Shown here one piece after another: positions 45,280 to 55,556 of a DNA stretch of 64,000 nucleotides (its first letter is position 1; each line of letters starts with the position of its first letter). Where the stretch lies: assembly GCA_902774335.1 (NCBI GenBank), contig CACYHW010000007.1, positions 17,012-81,011 of the forward strand. Reading direction: 5' to 3'. The position numbers were made by a program, and so were the translations under genes. The notes beneath the pieces are model-generated. The model was given only the letters and a program-made list of their open reading frames with translations, had not been told where the DNA came from and did no database searches. This DNA is from an uncultured Bacteroidales bacterium. Lineage in GTDB: Bacteria; Bacteroidota; Bacteroidia; Bacteroidales; Bacteroidaceae.

Positions 45280-45318
45280 AATAACAAACAAGAACAAAAA
45301 CCACAAAACAATACAATT

Positions 45319-47505
45319 ATGAGTGAACTTAGATTTGATGTGATACAGGATGCTTTCAAGAAGAAGGCTGCTGTAGTGGAGACACCCGCCAAGAAGACTT
45401 CGGAGTATTTCGGCGAGTTGGTGTTCAACCGTGACAAGATGCGCAAGTATCTTGATGACAAGACCTTCAAAGCTATTGTGAACTGCATTGACAATGGCGA
45501 GCCTCTGGATCGCAAGACTGCCGACGGCGTTGCAGCCGGTATGAAGACCTGGGCTATGGAGCACGGTGTAACACACGTTACTCACTGGTTCCAGCCTCTG
45601 ACCGACGGTACTGCCGAGAAGCACGACTCATTCATGGAGTACGATGGCAAGGGCGGTATGATCGAGTGCTTTGACGGCAAGGCACTGGCACAGCAGGAGC
45701 CTGATGCATCATCATTCCCCAGCGGCGGTATCCGCGCTACCTTCGAGGCCCGCGGTTACACAGCATGGGATCCCACATCACCTGTGTTCATACAGGATGA
45801 CACTCTCTGCATACCTACAGTATTCATTTCATATACCGGCGAGGCTCTTGACTACAAGACTCCTCTGAAGAAGGCTCTGAAGGCTGTCAACGACGCAGCT
45901 CTTCCCATCTGCCGCATGTTCGACCCCAAGGTTAAGAAGGTTTACTCTTATCTGGGTTGGGAGCAGGAGTACTTCCTGGTCGATGAGGACCTCTACGCAG
46001 CACGTCCCGACCTGATGCTTACAGGCCGCACTCTGATGGGTCACGCATCGTCAAAGAACCAGCAGCTGGATGACCACTACTTTGGTGCTATTCCTTCACG
46101 TGTTGCCGCTTTCATGCGCGACATCGAGATTGCCGGTTACAAGCTTGGTATACCTCTTAAGACACGTCATAACGAGGTTGCCCCCAACCAGTTCGAGCTT
46201 GCTCCCATCTACGGTGAGACCAACCTTTCAAACGATCAGAACCAGCAGATGATGAACGTGATGAACAGCATCGCCCGTAAGCACGGTTTCGTTGTTCTGT
46301 TCCACGAGAAGCCCTTTGACGGCATCAACGGTTCAGGTAAGCACAACAACTGGTCACTGGGTACCGATACCGGCACACTGCTGCTGGCTCCCGGTAAGGA
46401 CGCTATGGGTAACCTGCAGTTCGTTACATTCTTTGTAAACGTTCTGGCTGCCGTACAGAAGCACAACGATATCCTCAAGGCTTCTATCGCTACCGCAACC
46501 AACGCTCACCGTCTGGGCGCCAACGAGGCACCTCCCGCAATCGTATCAGCATTCCTGGGCCGCACAATGACCGCAGTGCTCAAGAAGCTGCTTGAGGTTC
46601 CCTCCGATACTCCTATCGAGATTGCCGGCAAGAAGGGTAAGTCAGTAGGTCTGGTTGAGATTCCTGAGATCTTCGTTGACAACACCGACCGTAACCGTAC
46701 ATCACCGTTCGCATTCACCGGTAACCGCTTTGAGTTCCGTGCCGTGGGTTCAAGCGCAAACTGCGCAGGCGCCATGACCGCTCTGAACGCAGCCGTAGCC
46801 GAGCAGCTGATTGCATTCAAGGCCGATGTAGACAAGGAGATTAAGGCCGGTAAGGCAATGAACATAGCCATCATGGATACCCTGAAGCCCATCATCAAGA
46901 GCATTATTGATGTTGTATGCTTTGACGGTAACGGTTATACCGATGAGTGGAAGGCTGAGGCCAAGAAGCGTGGTCTGGACACTCTGACCAACGTTCCTGA
47001 GATGTTCAAGTCATTCACCACTCCCAAGGCTATCGAGCTGTTCACCAAGCTTGGTGTTTACACCGAGAAGGAACTTGAGGCCCGCAACGAGGTTAAGTGG
47101 GAGATATATACCAAGAAGGTACAGATCGAGGCCCGCGTAACAGGCCGTATGGCTCTGAACCACATCATTCCTGCCGCACTTGAGTATCAGACCAAGCTGC
47201 TCAAGAACATCGACCTTATGAAGGATGTTTACGGTGACAACTACAAGGATATGGCTGCTGTAAGCATGGGATTCGTTACCAAGATCTCTGAGCTTGTAAA
47301 TAAGCTTAAGGTTCAGGTTGATGATATGGTCGAGGCCCGCAAGAAGGCTAACGTAATTGAGGGCGAATATGAGAAGGCTCTTGCTTACCACGAGATTGCC
47401 GAGTCTCTGTTCCCGCTGCGTAAGACCATTGATAAGCTTGAGGAGATTGTGGACAACGATATGTGGCCGCTGCCTAAGTACCGTGAGCTGCTCTTCATCA
47501 ATTGA
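45319..47505 (+). CDS. glnN: Glutamine synthetase type III
   Basis: 728 residues from the ATG at 45319, the normal GSIII length; the longer TTG form is rejected because its extra codons lie in the hairpin and untranslated leader. Typical GSIII segments include TSPVFIQDD, YLGWEQEYFLVDED, TRHNEVAPNQFELAPIYGETN, FDGINGSGKHNNWSLG and NRTSPFAFTGNRFEFRAVGSSAN. GSIII forms hexameric double rings and makes glutamine from glutamate, ammonia and ATP; it is the main assimilatory enzyme in many Bacteroidetes. It lies between asnB and gltBD. An AATTGA repeat follows the stop codon. Confidence 0.97.
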   Translation: MSELRFDVIQDAFKKKAAVVETPAKKTSEYFGELVFNRDKMRKYLDDKTFKAIVNCIDNGEPLDRKTADGVAAGMKTWAMEHGVTHVTHWFQPLTDGTAEKHDSFMEYDGKGGMIECFDGKALAQQEPDASSFPSGGIRATFEARGYTAWDPTSPVFIQDDTLCIPTVFISYTGEALDYKTPLKKALKAVNDAALPICRMFDPKVKKVYSYLGWEQEYFLVDEDLYAARPDLMLTGRTLMGHASSKNQQLDDHYFGAIPSRVAAFMRDIEIAGYKLGIPLKTRHNEVAPNQFELAPIYGETNLSNDQNQQMMNVMNSIARKHGFVVLFHEKPFDGINGSGKHNNWSLGTDTGTLLLAPGKDAMGNLQFVTFFVNVLAAVQKHNDILKASIATATNAHRLGANEAPPAIVSAFLGRTMTAVLKKLLEVPSDTPIEIAGKKGKSVGLVEIPEIFVDNTDRNRTSPFAFTGNRFEFRAVGSSANCAGAMTALNAAVAEQLIAFKADVDKEIKAGKAMNIAIMDTLKPIIKSIIDVVCFDGNGYTDEWKAEAKKRGLDTLTNVPEMFKSFTTPKAIELFTKLGVYTEKELEARNEVKWEIYTKKVQIEARVTGRMALNHIIPAALEYQTKLLKNIDLMKDVYGDNYKDMAAVSMGFVTKISELVNKLKVQVDDMVEARKKANVIEGEYEKALAYHEIAESLFPLRKTIDKLEEIVDNDMWPLPKYRELLFIN

Positions 47506-47655
47506 TAATTGAAAATTGAGAATTGAACTTTTGGAGCAGCGAGAGGAGAGACTAAGCTTGCTTAGGCTATCCCGAGTCGCGACAAAAGTCAACGAAGTTA
47601 AAATTGAATTCTTCGCTTCGCTCAGAATTTGAGGCGAAGCGGAGATTAAATAATA
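47500..47655. repeat. AATTGA-type repeat element between glnN and gltB
   Basis: AATTGATAATTGAAAATTGAG starts inside the glnN stop region (47500-47526). It is followed by a foldable segment (CTAAGC at 47552 with GCTTAG), and then by CTTCGCTTCGCTCAGAATTTGAGGCGAAG-type sequence (near 47610-47640, longer than shown in parts) that also pairs. The CTTCGCTTCG word recurs in the element at 1083-1161 (CGCTTCGCTT). No promoter with a good TAnnTTTG was found in this gap, so gltB may be read from glnN. Confidence 0.6.
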
Positions 47656-47676
47656 GGTAGTTGAAAGTAACATATT

Positions 47677-50600
47677 ATGAAAAAATACGGTTTATACGAC
47701 CCTCAGAATGAGCATGATGCCTGTGGTATAGGTATGATGGTCAACCTTAAGGGGGGAAAGACACACCAGCTTGTTGACAGCGCTCTTACACTGCTTGAGA
47801 ACATGAAGCACCGTGGTGCCGAGGCTGCCGACAACAAGTCGGGCGACGGAGCCGGAATCACACTCCAGATACCGCACGAGTTTATTCTCTTGCAGGGTAT
47901 CCCGGTGCCTGAGCGCCTTAGTTACGGAACAGGACTCGTATTCCTGCCCAAGGACAAGGCCCTTGGTGACAAGTATCTGGACATTATCCGTGAGGAGGCG
48001 TCCAAGATGGGACTTGTACTTACCAACGTTCGTGAAGTACCCGTTAACAGCAATATCCTGGGCGAAGCCGCACGTGCCACCGAGCCGCGCACCGTTCAGA
48101 TATTCATTACCGGTGCATCCGAGGCCGATGGTCTGGAGACTCTTCTTTATAAGGTGCGTAAGCACACTGAGAAGCGTATTGATGACCGTAATTTCTATAT
48201 CGTATCACTTTCATGCCGCATAATGGTCTATAAGGGAATGCTCACATCAACCCAGTTGCGTGAGTACTATCCGGATCTTAGCAGTCCGTTCTTTACGAGC
48301 GGACTTGCTATGGTTCATTCCCGTTTCAGTACCAACACATTCCCCACATGGCCGCTTGCCCAGCCGTTCCGAATGCTGGCTCACAACGGCGAGATCAACA
48401 CCATTCGCGGAAACCGCGGTTGGATGGAGGCCCGTGAGAGCGTGCTTTCATCACCGGCTCTGGGCGATGTGAGCGATATTCATCCTATCGTTCAGCCCGA
48501 TATGAGCGACAGTGCATCGTTCGATAATGCACTGGAGTTCTTTGTGCGTTCAGGCATGTCTCTGCCTCACGCAATGGCCATGATGATTCCTGAGTCATTC
48601 AATGAGAAGAACCCCATAAGTGACAAACTGAAGGCATTCTACGAGTACCACTCAATCCTTATGGAGCCGTGGGACGGTCCTGCCGCAATGCTCTTTACTG
48701 ATGGCCGTTACGCCGGAGGTATGCTGGACCGTAACGGTCTGCGTCCCGCACGTTACCTTATTACCGATGACGGCATGCTGATTATGGCATCCGAGGTTGG
48801 TTGTATCCAGGTTGATGCATCGAAGGTAGTGGAGAAGGGTAAACTGCAGCCCGGTAAGATTCTCCTTATTGATACTGACAACGGTCAGATTTACCGTAAC
48901 AACGAGGTTAAGGATGCTCTTGCCAGCGAACTTGACTACGCCGGATGGCTCAGCGCCGGACGTGTAGAGCTGGGTAAGCTTAAGAGCGGCCGTAAGGCTG
49001 CGAATGATGTGCCTGAGTTCAGCCGTCGTCTGCGTGCCTTTGACTACACCCGTGAGGATATCGACCGTATCATAGTTCCTATGTGTCAGACTGCACAGGA
49101 GCCGCTTTCATCAATGGGTAACGATACCCAGCTGGCTGTCCTGTCTGACCGTCCTCAGTTGCTGTTCAACTACTTCCGACAGCAGTTTGCGCAGGTTACC
49201 AACCCGCCTATCGACCCCATCCGTGAGGAGCTTGTAATGTCACTGACCGAGTATATCGGCGCCGTAGGCATGAACATCCTTACACCCAGCGAGGGCCACT
49301 GCAAGATGGTACGTCTGCCGCAGCCGGTTCTTACCAACACTGAACTCGATACCCTTTGCAACATCCGTTACAAGGGATTCAATACAGAGGTCCTGCCCAT
49401 CCTGTTTGAGAAATCAAAAGGTGCCAAGGGTATGGCCGAAGCCATAGAAAATCTTTGCAATGAGGCCGAAAAGTCAGTTGATGCAGGTATCAACTACATT
49501 ATCCTGAGTGACCGCGGCATCGATGAAACACACGCCGCAATTCCTTCACTTCTTGCCGTCAGCGCAATTCACCATTATCTTGTATCAATCCAGAAGCGTG
49601 TCCAGACTGCTCTTATCGTTGAGAGCGGTGAGATCCGCGAAGTGATGCATGTGGCTCTGCTTATGGGCTACGGCGCAAGTGCCGTAAACCCCTATATGGC
49701 ATTTGCAGTGATTGACGATCTGGTTAAGAAGGGAGAGATCCAGCTTGACTACGAGACCGCTCAGCACAACTACATCAAGGCCGTTGACAAGGGCCTTAAG
49801 AAGATACTCAGTAAGATGGGTATCAGCACCATACGTTCTTACCGCGGTGCCAAGATATTTGAATCTATCGGCTTGAGCCAGGAGCTTCTGGCCAAGTATT
49901 TCGGAACAGCATCATCAACCGTTGGAGGTGTAACCCTGGAGGGTATCTGCAAGGACGCCCAGCGTATGCAGGAGCAGGGATTCGGCAAGACCGAGCCCGA
50001 TGATGTGCTTCCGTTCATAGGCCAATATGCATTCCGCAAGGACGGTATACGTCATGCATGGACACCTGAGGCCATTTCAACATTGCAACTTGCAACCCGT
50101 CTGGGAAGCTACAAGAAATTCAAGGAATTCTGCTCTATTGTTGACGACCGTCAGGAGCCGCTGTTCCTGCGTAACTACTTCAAGTTCAAGAGCAACCCCA
50201 TCTCGATTGATGAGGTTGAGCCCGCCGAGAACATCGTTAAGCGCTTTATCGGTGCCGCAATGTCATTCGGCGCCATCAGCAAGGAGGCTCACGAGGCTAT
50301 CGCAATTGCCCTCAATACTTTGGATTCACGCAGCAATACCGGTGAGGGCGGAGAGGACAGCGACCGTTTCCACAATGATGTGGACGGCGTATCACTGAGC
50401 AGCCGTATCAAACAGGTGGCATCGGGCCGATTCGGTGTAACTGCCGAATATCTGGTCAACGCTATGGAAATCCAGATCAAGATTGCCCAGGGTGCTAAGC
50501 CGGGTGAGGGTGGTCAGCTGCCCGGATTCAAGGTGAACGAGATCATTGCCCGTACACGTAACTCAATTCCCGGTATTTCACTGATTTCGCCTCCTCCTCA

Positions 50601-52140
50601 TCACGACATCTACTCAATCGAGGACCTGGCACAGTTAATCTACGATCTGCGTAACGTGAACCCCAAGGCCAAGATCAGCGTCAAGCTGGTTGCCGAGAGC
50701 GGAGTAGGTACCATCGCAGCCGGTGTTGCCAAGGCAAAGGCTGACCTGGTGGTTATCTCAGGCTCTGAGGGCGGTACAGGTGCATCACCCGCATCATCAA
50801 TCCGTTATGCAGGTATCTCACCTGAAATCGGCCTTTCCGAGACTCAGCAGACTCTGGTTCTGAACGGTCTGCGTAAGGAGATCGAGGTTCAGGTTGACGG
50901 ACAGCTCAAGACCCCGCGCGATGTCATTTCAATGGCTCTGCTGGGTGCAGGCGAGTTCGGATTCGGAACTGCTCAGCTTATCGTTCTGGGATGCTTGCTG
51001 ATGCGTAAGTGTCATACAAACGCCTGCCCTGTAGGTGTTGCAACACAGGATCCCGCTCTGCGCGCCAAGTTCCGCGGTCACAGCCAGTACCTTATCAACT
51101 ACTACATGTATATGGCAGAGGGTGTAAGGGAACTGCTGGCCGATATGGGATTCCGCAAGTTTGAGGATATCATAGGTCGTACAGACCTTATCGAGATAGA
51201 TACCGCCAAGTTCAACGACAAGACCCGCGGTCTTGACTTCAGCCGCCTGTTGGCTAAGATAGACGGTGACCTCTATAAGAAGGAGGATCAGAAGCATGAC
51301 CTGAGTCAGATTCTTGACCAGAAGATCATCAAGGCATCGACCGATGCCATTGAGAACGGCAAGAAGGTTGACCTTTCATACGATATAATCAACACTGACC
51401 GTGCCGCAGGTGCAATGCTGTCAGGTGCTATAGCAAGCAAGTACGGACATGACGGTCTGGCCGATAATACCATCAACGTCAAGTTCAAGGGATCGGCTGG
51501 ACAGAGCTTCGGTGCATTCCTTATGAAGGGCGTAAACTTCAAGCTTGAAGGTGAGGCCAATGACTATGTAGGCAAGGGCCTTTCAGGTGGCCGCATTGCA
51601 ATATGCCCGCCCGCCGAGAGCAAGTTTGACGCATCCGAGAACATCATAGCAGGTAACACCATCCTGTACGGTGCTACAAGCGGTGAGATATTCATCAACG
51701 GTCGTGCAGGTGAGCGTTTCGCTGTACGTAACTCTGGCGCCACAGCCGTAGTTGAGGGCGCAGGTGACCACTGCTGCGAGTATATGACCGGCGGTCGCGT
51801 GGTTGTTCTGGGTACTACAGGACGTAACTTCGCCGCAGGTATGTCAGGCGGTCTGGCTTACGTCTGGGACAAGAACCATGACTTTGACTACTACTGCAAC
51901 ATGGATATGATCGAGCTTGACCTGATTGAGGACAAGGCCGGTCGTGACGAGCTGCGCAGCCTGATCGAGAAGCATTATGCTGCTACAGGCTCAAAGCTGG
52001 CCAGGACAATGCTCGACGATTGGGAGCACTACGTGGGTGAGTTCATCCAGGTGACACCTATCGAGTATCGCCGCATACTGCAGGAGGAGAGGATGAAGGC
52101 GCTACAGCAGAAGATAGACAGCGTGCAGCGTGATTATTAA
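47677..52140 (+). CDS. gltB: Glutamate synthase (NADPH) large subunit
   Basis: 1487 residues. A 15-residue propeptide precedes Cys16 (HDACGIGMMVNLKG), the class II glutaminase nucleophile, so N-terminal processing is expected. Further parts are the central domain, the FMN-binding synthase domain (ISVKLVAESGVGTIAAGVAKA, ISGSEGGTGASP), the iron-sulfur cysteines (MRKCHTNACPVGVATQ) and the C-terminal GXGXG beta-helix (AGERFAVRNSGATAVVEGAGDHCCEYMTGG is split over it). It transfers the glutamine amide to 2-oxoglutarate, giving two glutamates, with GltD. It heads a long run of closely spaced genes to purF. Confidence 0.97.
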   Translation: MKKYGLYDPQNEHDACGIGMMVNLKGGKTHQLVDSALTLLENMKHRGAEAADNKSGDGAGITLQIPHEFILLQGIPVPERLSYGTGLVFLPKDKALGDKYLDIIREEASKMGLVLTNVREVPVNSNILGEAARATEPRTVQIFITGASEADGLETLLYKVRKHTEKRIDDRNFYIVSLSCRIMVYKGMLTSTQLREYYPDLSSPFFTSGLAMVHSRFSTNTFPTWPLAQPFRMLAHNGEINTIRGNRGWMEARESVLSSPALGDVSDIHPIVQPDMSDSASFDNALEFFVRSGMSLPHAMAMMIPESFNEKNPISDKLKAFYEYHSILMEPWDGPAAMLFTDGRYAGGMLDRNGLRPARYLITDDGMLIMASEVGCIQVDASKVVEKGKLQPGKILLIDTDNGQIYRNNEVKDALASELDYAGWLSAGRVELGKLKSGRKAANDVPEFSRRLRAFDYTREDIDRIIVPMCQTAQEPLSSMGNDTQLAVLSDRPQLLFNYFRQQFAQVTNPPIDPIREELVMSLTEYIGAVGMNILTPSEGHCKMVRLPQPVLTNTELDTLCNIRYKGFNTEVLPILFEKSKGAKGMAEAIENLCNEAEKSVDAGINYIILSDRGIDETHAAIPSLLAVSAIHHYLVSIQKRVQTALIVESGEIREVMHVALLMGYGASAVNPYMAFAVIDDLVKKGEIQLDYETAQHNYIKAVDKGLKKILSKMGISTIRSYRGAKIFESIGLSQELLAKYFGTASSTVGGVTLEGICKDAQRMQEQGFGKTEPDDVLPFIGQYAFRKDGIRHAWTPEAISTLQLATRLGSYKKFKEFCSIVDDRQEPLFLRNYFKFKSNPISIDEVEPAENIVKRFIGAAMSFGAISKEAHEAIAIALNTLDSRSNTGEGGEDSDRFHNDVDGVSLSSRIKQVASGRFGVTAEYLVNAMEIQIKIAQGAKPGEGGQLPGFKVNEIIARTRNSIPGISLISPPPHHDIYSIEDLAQLIYDLRNVNPKAKISVKLVAESGVGTIAAGVAKAKADLVVISGSEGGTGASPASSIRYAGISPEIGLSETQQTLVLNGLRKEIEVQVDGQLKTPRDVISMALLGAGEFGFGTAQLIVLGCLLMRKCHTNACPVGVATQDPALRAKFRGHSQYLINYYMYMAEGVRELLADMGFRKFEDIIGRTDLIEIDTAKFNDKTRGLDFSRLLAKIDGDLYKKEDQKHDLSQILDQKIIKASTDAIENGKKVDLSYDIINTDRAAGAMLSGAIASKYGHDGLADNTINVKFKGSAGQSFGAFLMKGVNFKLEGEANDYVGKGLSGGRIAICPPAESKFDASENIIAGNTILYGATSGEIFINGRAGERFAVRNSGATAVVEGAGDHCCEYMTGGRVVVLGTTGRNFAAGMSGGLAYVWDKNHDFDYYCNMDMIELDLIEDKAGRDELRSLIEKHYAATGSKLARTMLDDWEHYVGEFIQVTPIEYRRILQEERMKALQQKIDSVQRDY

Positions 52141-52165
52141 ATGAAAAACAGGAGGAGACACTAAT

Positions 52166-53512
52166 ATGGGAAATCCTAGAGCTTTCTTGACCGTACCCAG
52201 ACAGGATGCCGGTCATAGACCAATACATGAGAGAATAGCTGATTTCAGTGAGGTGGAGCAGACCCTGAACGACAGCAGCCGTCAGTTGCAGGCTTCACGC
52301 TGCATGGACTGCGGCGTACCGTTCTGCCACTGGGCATGCCCGCTGGGCAACAAGCAGCCTGAATGGCAGGATGCTGTCTACAAAGGCAAGTGGGAACTGG
52401 CTTACAAGCTGCTCTCGGCCACAAACGACTTCCCCGAGTTTACAGGCCGTATATGTCCTGCACTCTGCGAGAAGAGCTGCGCCCTGAACCTGTGCATCGA
52501 CGCACCCGTGACCGTACGTGAGAACGAGTGCTCAATTATAGAACACGCTTTCCGTGAGGGTTACGTTCAGCCCAAGACATACGCACGCAACGGCAAGAAG
52601 GTTGCCGTGATCGGTGCAGGTCCTGCAGGACTCTCTGCAGCCGTTCGTCTGAACTGCCTGGGTTACGAGGTTACACTCTTTGACAAGATGCCCTCGGCCG
52701 GTGGTCTGGTGCGTTACGGAATACCTAACTTCAAACTGGACAAGTATGTGATTGACCGCCGTATGGCTATCATGGAGCAGGAGGGTATCAAGTTCCAGTT
52801 CAACACAATGGTTGACCTGAACGATCTGCCCAAGGGCTTTGACGCATACATCATATCAAACGGCACACCTACCGCCCGTGACCTTAAGATTCCCGGACGT
52901 GAGCTCAAGGGCGTATATTTTGCCCTGCAGATGCTTACTCAGCAGAACCTGCGTCTGGCAGGCAAGGAGTTCAGCCCCGAGGAGACCGTATCGGCCAAGG
53001 GTAAGAAGGTGCTCGTAATAGGTGGCGGTGATACCGGCAGCGACTGCATCGGAACATGCCATCGTCAGGGTGCCGTAAGCGTTACACAGATTGAGATCAT
53101 GCCTAAGCCGCCGGTGGGTTACAACCCCGCAACACCCTGGCCGCAGTGGCCTAACATCCTCAAGACCACCACAAGCCATGAGGAGGGCTGCGAGCGCCGC
53201 TGGTGCCTTACATCCAACAAGTTCCTGGATGACGGCAAGGGTAACCTCAAAGGCGTGGAGGTGGAGACTGTAGAGTGGGTACCGGATCCTAACGGTGGCC
53301 GCCCGCAGATGAAGCTTACAGGCAACAAGGAGATTATTGAGTGCGATATGGTGCTCCTGGCTATGGGATTCCTCAAGCCCGAGCATCCGCAGTACGCCGA
53401 GAACGTGTTCCTGGCAGGTGATGCCAAGAACGGCGCCAGCCTGGTAGTTCGCGCACTGGCCAGCGGCCGCGAAGTTGCAGCACAGGTAGACAAATACTTA
53501 GCCGGCAAATGA
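52166..53512 (+). CDS. gltD: Glutamate synthase small subunit
   Basis: 448 residues. The N-terminal cysteine clusters for two [4Fe-4S] centres are complete (CMDCGVPFCHWACPLGN; RICPALCEKSCAL). FAD-binding VAVIGAGPAGLSAAVRL and NADPH-binding VLVIGGGDTGSDCIGT motifs follow. It passes electrons from NADPH to GltB. A GGAGGA at 52151-52156 lies about 10 nt before the start, an unusually good Shine-Dalgarno match for this phylum. Its stop overlaps the dapF start by 4 nt (ATGA). Confidence 0.97.
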   Translation: MGNPRAFLTVPRQDAGHRPIHERIADFSEVEQTLNDSSRQLQASRCMDCGVPFCHWACPLGNKQPEWQDAVYKGKWELAYKLLSATNDFPEFTGRICPALCEKSCALNLCIDAPVTVRENECSIIEHAFREGYVQPKTYARNGKKVAVIGAGPAGLSAAVRLNCLGYEVTLFDKMPSAGGLVRYGIPNFKLDKYVIDRRMAIMEQEGIKFQFNTMVDLNDLPKGFDAYIISNGTPTARDLKIPGRELKGVYFALQMLTQQNLRLAGKEFSPEETVSAKGKKVLVIGGGDTGSDCIGTCHRQGAVSVTQIEIMPKPPVGYNPATPWPQWPNILKTTTSHEEGCERRWCLTSNKFLDDGKGNLKGVEVETVEWVPDPNGGRPQMKLTGNKEIIECDMVLLAMGFLKPEHPQYAENVFLAGDAKNGASLVVRALASGREVAAQVDKYLAGK

Positions 53513-54345
53513 GCGTGATCAGGTTCACAAAGATGGAGGGTCTTGGTAATGACTACATCTATGTCAATACCATGGAGTGCCCCATTAGCAATCCCGAGCA
53601 GTTCTCCATACGCTGGAGCGACCGCCGCAAAGGTATAGGCTCTGACGGACTTATCATGATCGGTAAGTCCGCCGTTGCCGATTTCAGCATGCGTATCTTC
53701 AATGCCGACGGGTCCGAGGCGCGCATGTGCGGAAACGGTGCGCGCTGTGTCGGTAAGTTCCTTTATGATAAGGGATTAACCACTAAGACCGAGATTTTGC
53801 TTGAAACACTTTCAGGCATCAAGGTGCTTAAGCTGCATCTGGGAAAGGACGGTAAGGTGGCTCAGGTTACGGTTAACATGGGACAGGGTCTTCCGCTCAA
53901 GGTGAACTATGCTGACGGCACTCTGGTGGGCCAGACACTCAACGTCGGTGAGGGTCCTACCGTCTGCACTGCCATAGATATGGGTAACCCGCATCTGGTG
54001 ATGTTCGTAAAGGATGCCGAGAATGCTCATGTAAGCGAGGTTGGACCGCTCATGGAGCATCATAAGATGTTCCCGGACCGCGCCAACATAGAGTTTGCAC
54101 AGGTTCTGGACCGTAATCATATACGCATGCGTGTATGGGAGCGCGGAAGCGGCATTACGTTTGCGTGCGGCACTGGCGCCTGCGCTACGGCGGTGGCATC
54201 GGCCATGCAGGGATATACCGATCCTCAGGATTGTGAGATTATTATGGACGGCGGCAGCCTGAAGGTGTCGTGGGATCCCCAGACCAAGGAGGTGCTCATG
54301 ACGGGCGACGCCAAAACCGTTTTTGAAGGAACGATAGAATACTGA
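53509..54345 (+). CDS. dapF: Diaminopimelate epimerase
   Basis: 278 residues. The two active-site cysteines are in GNGARCVGKF and FACGTGACATAV. The start FTKMEGLGNDYIYV is canonical. It interconverts LL- and meso-diaminopimelate for lysine and peptidoglycan. It overlaps gltD by 4 nt and lies 5 nt before dapL, the enzyme that makes its substrate using glutamate as amino donor. That explains its place after glutamate synthase. Confidence 0.96.
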   Translation: MSVIRFTKMEGLGNDYIYVNTMECPISNPEQFSIRWSDRRKGIGSDGLIMIGKSAVADFSMRIFNADGSEARMCGNGARCVGKFLYDKGLTTKTEILLETLSGIKVLKLHLGKDGKVAQVTVNMGQGLPLKVNYADGTLVGQTLNVGEGPTVCTAIDMGNPHLVMFVKDAENAHVSEVGPLMEHHKMFPDRANIEFAQVLDRNHIRMRVWERGSGITFACGTGACATAVASAMQGYTDPQDCEIIMDGGSLKVSWDPQTKEVLMTGDAKTVFEGTIEY

Positions 54346-54350
54346 TATAT

Positions 54351-55547
54351 ATGCTTCAAGCGAATTTGAACTTCAGCCGCCTGCCCGAGAGGTATCTGTT
54401 TCTGGATATCGCCAAGAGGGTGGCAGCATACAGCAAGGCCCATCCCGAGGCCGATATAATCAGAATGGGAATAGGTGACGTGACTCGTCCGCTGGTACCG
54501 GCGGTCATCCAGGCCATGCATCAGGCGGTCGATGACTGTGCGGCGGCGCAGACTTTCCACGGCTACGGTCCTGAGCGCGGCTACCTGTGGCTCAGGGAGG
54601 CTATTGTCAACGGTGACTACAAGCCGCTGGGAGTGGAGATGAATCCCGATGATATTTTTGTTAACGACGGAGCCAAAAGCGACACGGGCAATATAGGAGA
54701 TATCCTGGCACCTGGGTCGCTTGTTGGTATTACAGACCCTGTTTATCCGGTCTATGTGGATACCAACCTGATGCGCGGCAATGTGATCAAGTATATTACC
54801 TGCAACGCCTCCAACGGCTTTACCGGTGATGTCCCTTCACAGAAGTTCGACGTGATATACCTGTGCTATCCCAACAACCCCACAGGTGCTGTGATTACCC
54901 GCAGCAAGCTTAAGGAGTGGGTTGAATACGCTCTCAAGAGCGGTGCGCTGATCATGTACGATTCGGCCTACGAGGCTTTCATACGTGACCCGCAGATACC
55001 GCATTCAATCTATGAGATTGAGGGTGCAAGGGAGTGCGCAATTGAGTTCCGCAGCTTCTCAAAGACCGCGGGATTTACTGGAGTAAGATGCGGTTATACC
55101 GTTATCCCTCAGGAACTTATGGTAAGCGACGGCAAGGGTGGAAAGGTTAGCCTGAACTCACTCTGGGAGCGTCGTCAGAGCTGCAAGTTCAACGGTGCGT
55201 CATATATTTCACAGAAGGCTGCGCTGGCCGTATACTCGGAGCAGGGACGTGCCGAGACGGCTGCAACCATCGATTATTATCTTGAGACTGCACGCATCAT
55301 ACGCGAGAGCATGGATGCGGCCGGTCTGGAGCCTCAGGGAGGTGAGAACGCACCTTACATCTGGGCTAAGACTCCGGACGGCATGAGCTCGTGGCAGTTC
55401 TTTGACCTGCTGCTGGACAAGGCTCAGGTGGTGGTCACTCCGGGAAGCGGATTCGGCCCCGCAGGCGAAGGCTATTTCAGGATAACATCGTTTGCCGACA
55501 GGCAGCGTACCATCGAAGCAATGGATAGAATCAAGAAGATATTATAA
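54351..55547 (+). CDS. dapL: LL-diaminopimelate aminotransferase
   Basis: 398 residues of fold-type I PLP aminotransferase. The Schiff-base lysine is in SFSKTAGFTGVRCGY; other marks are FHGYGPERGYLWLREAI, FVNDGAKSDTGN, YPNNPTGAVIT and MYDSAYEAF. DapL converts tetrahydrodipicolinate directly to LL-diaminopimelate with glutamate, bypassing the acylated routes. It is typical of Bacteroidetes, chlamydiae and plants. It lies 9 nt before carA. Confidence 0.95.
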   Translation: MLQANLNFSRLPERYLFLDIAKRVAAYSKAHPEADIIRMGIGDVTRPLVPAVIQAMHQAVDDCAAAQTFHGYGPERGYLWLREAIVNGDYKPLGVEMNPDDIFVNDGAKSDTGNIGDILAPGSLVGITDPVYPVYVDTNLMRGNVIKYITCNASNGFTGDVPSQKFDVIYLCYPNNPTGAVITRSKLKEWVEYALKSGALIMYDSAYEAFIRDPQIPHSIYEIEGARECAIEFRSFSKTAGFTGVRCGYTVIPQELMVSDGKGGKVSLNSLWERRQSCKFNGASYISQKAALAVYSEQGRAETAATIDYYLETARIIRESMDAAGLEPQGGENAPYIWAKTPDGMSSWQFFDLLLDKAQVVVTPGSGFGPAGEGYFRITSFADRQRTIEAMDRIKKIL

Positions 55548-55556
55548 AACACAGTA

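Noticed and set aside
45259-45318. An in-frame N-terminal extension of glnN rich in Asn and Gln (NNKQEQKPQNN)
   Set aside because: It begins only with a TTG inside the hairpin, and GSIII homologues start at the MSELRFD position. The A/C-rich leader codes for N, Q and K by base composition; similar A-rich leaders precede other genes here.
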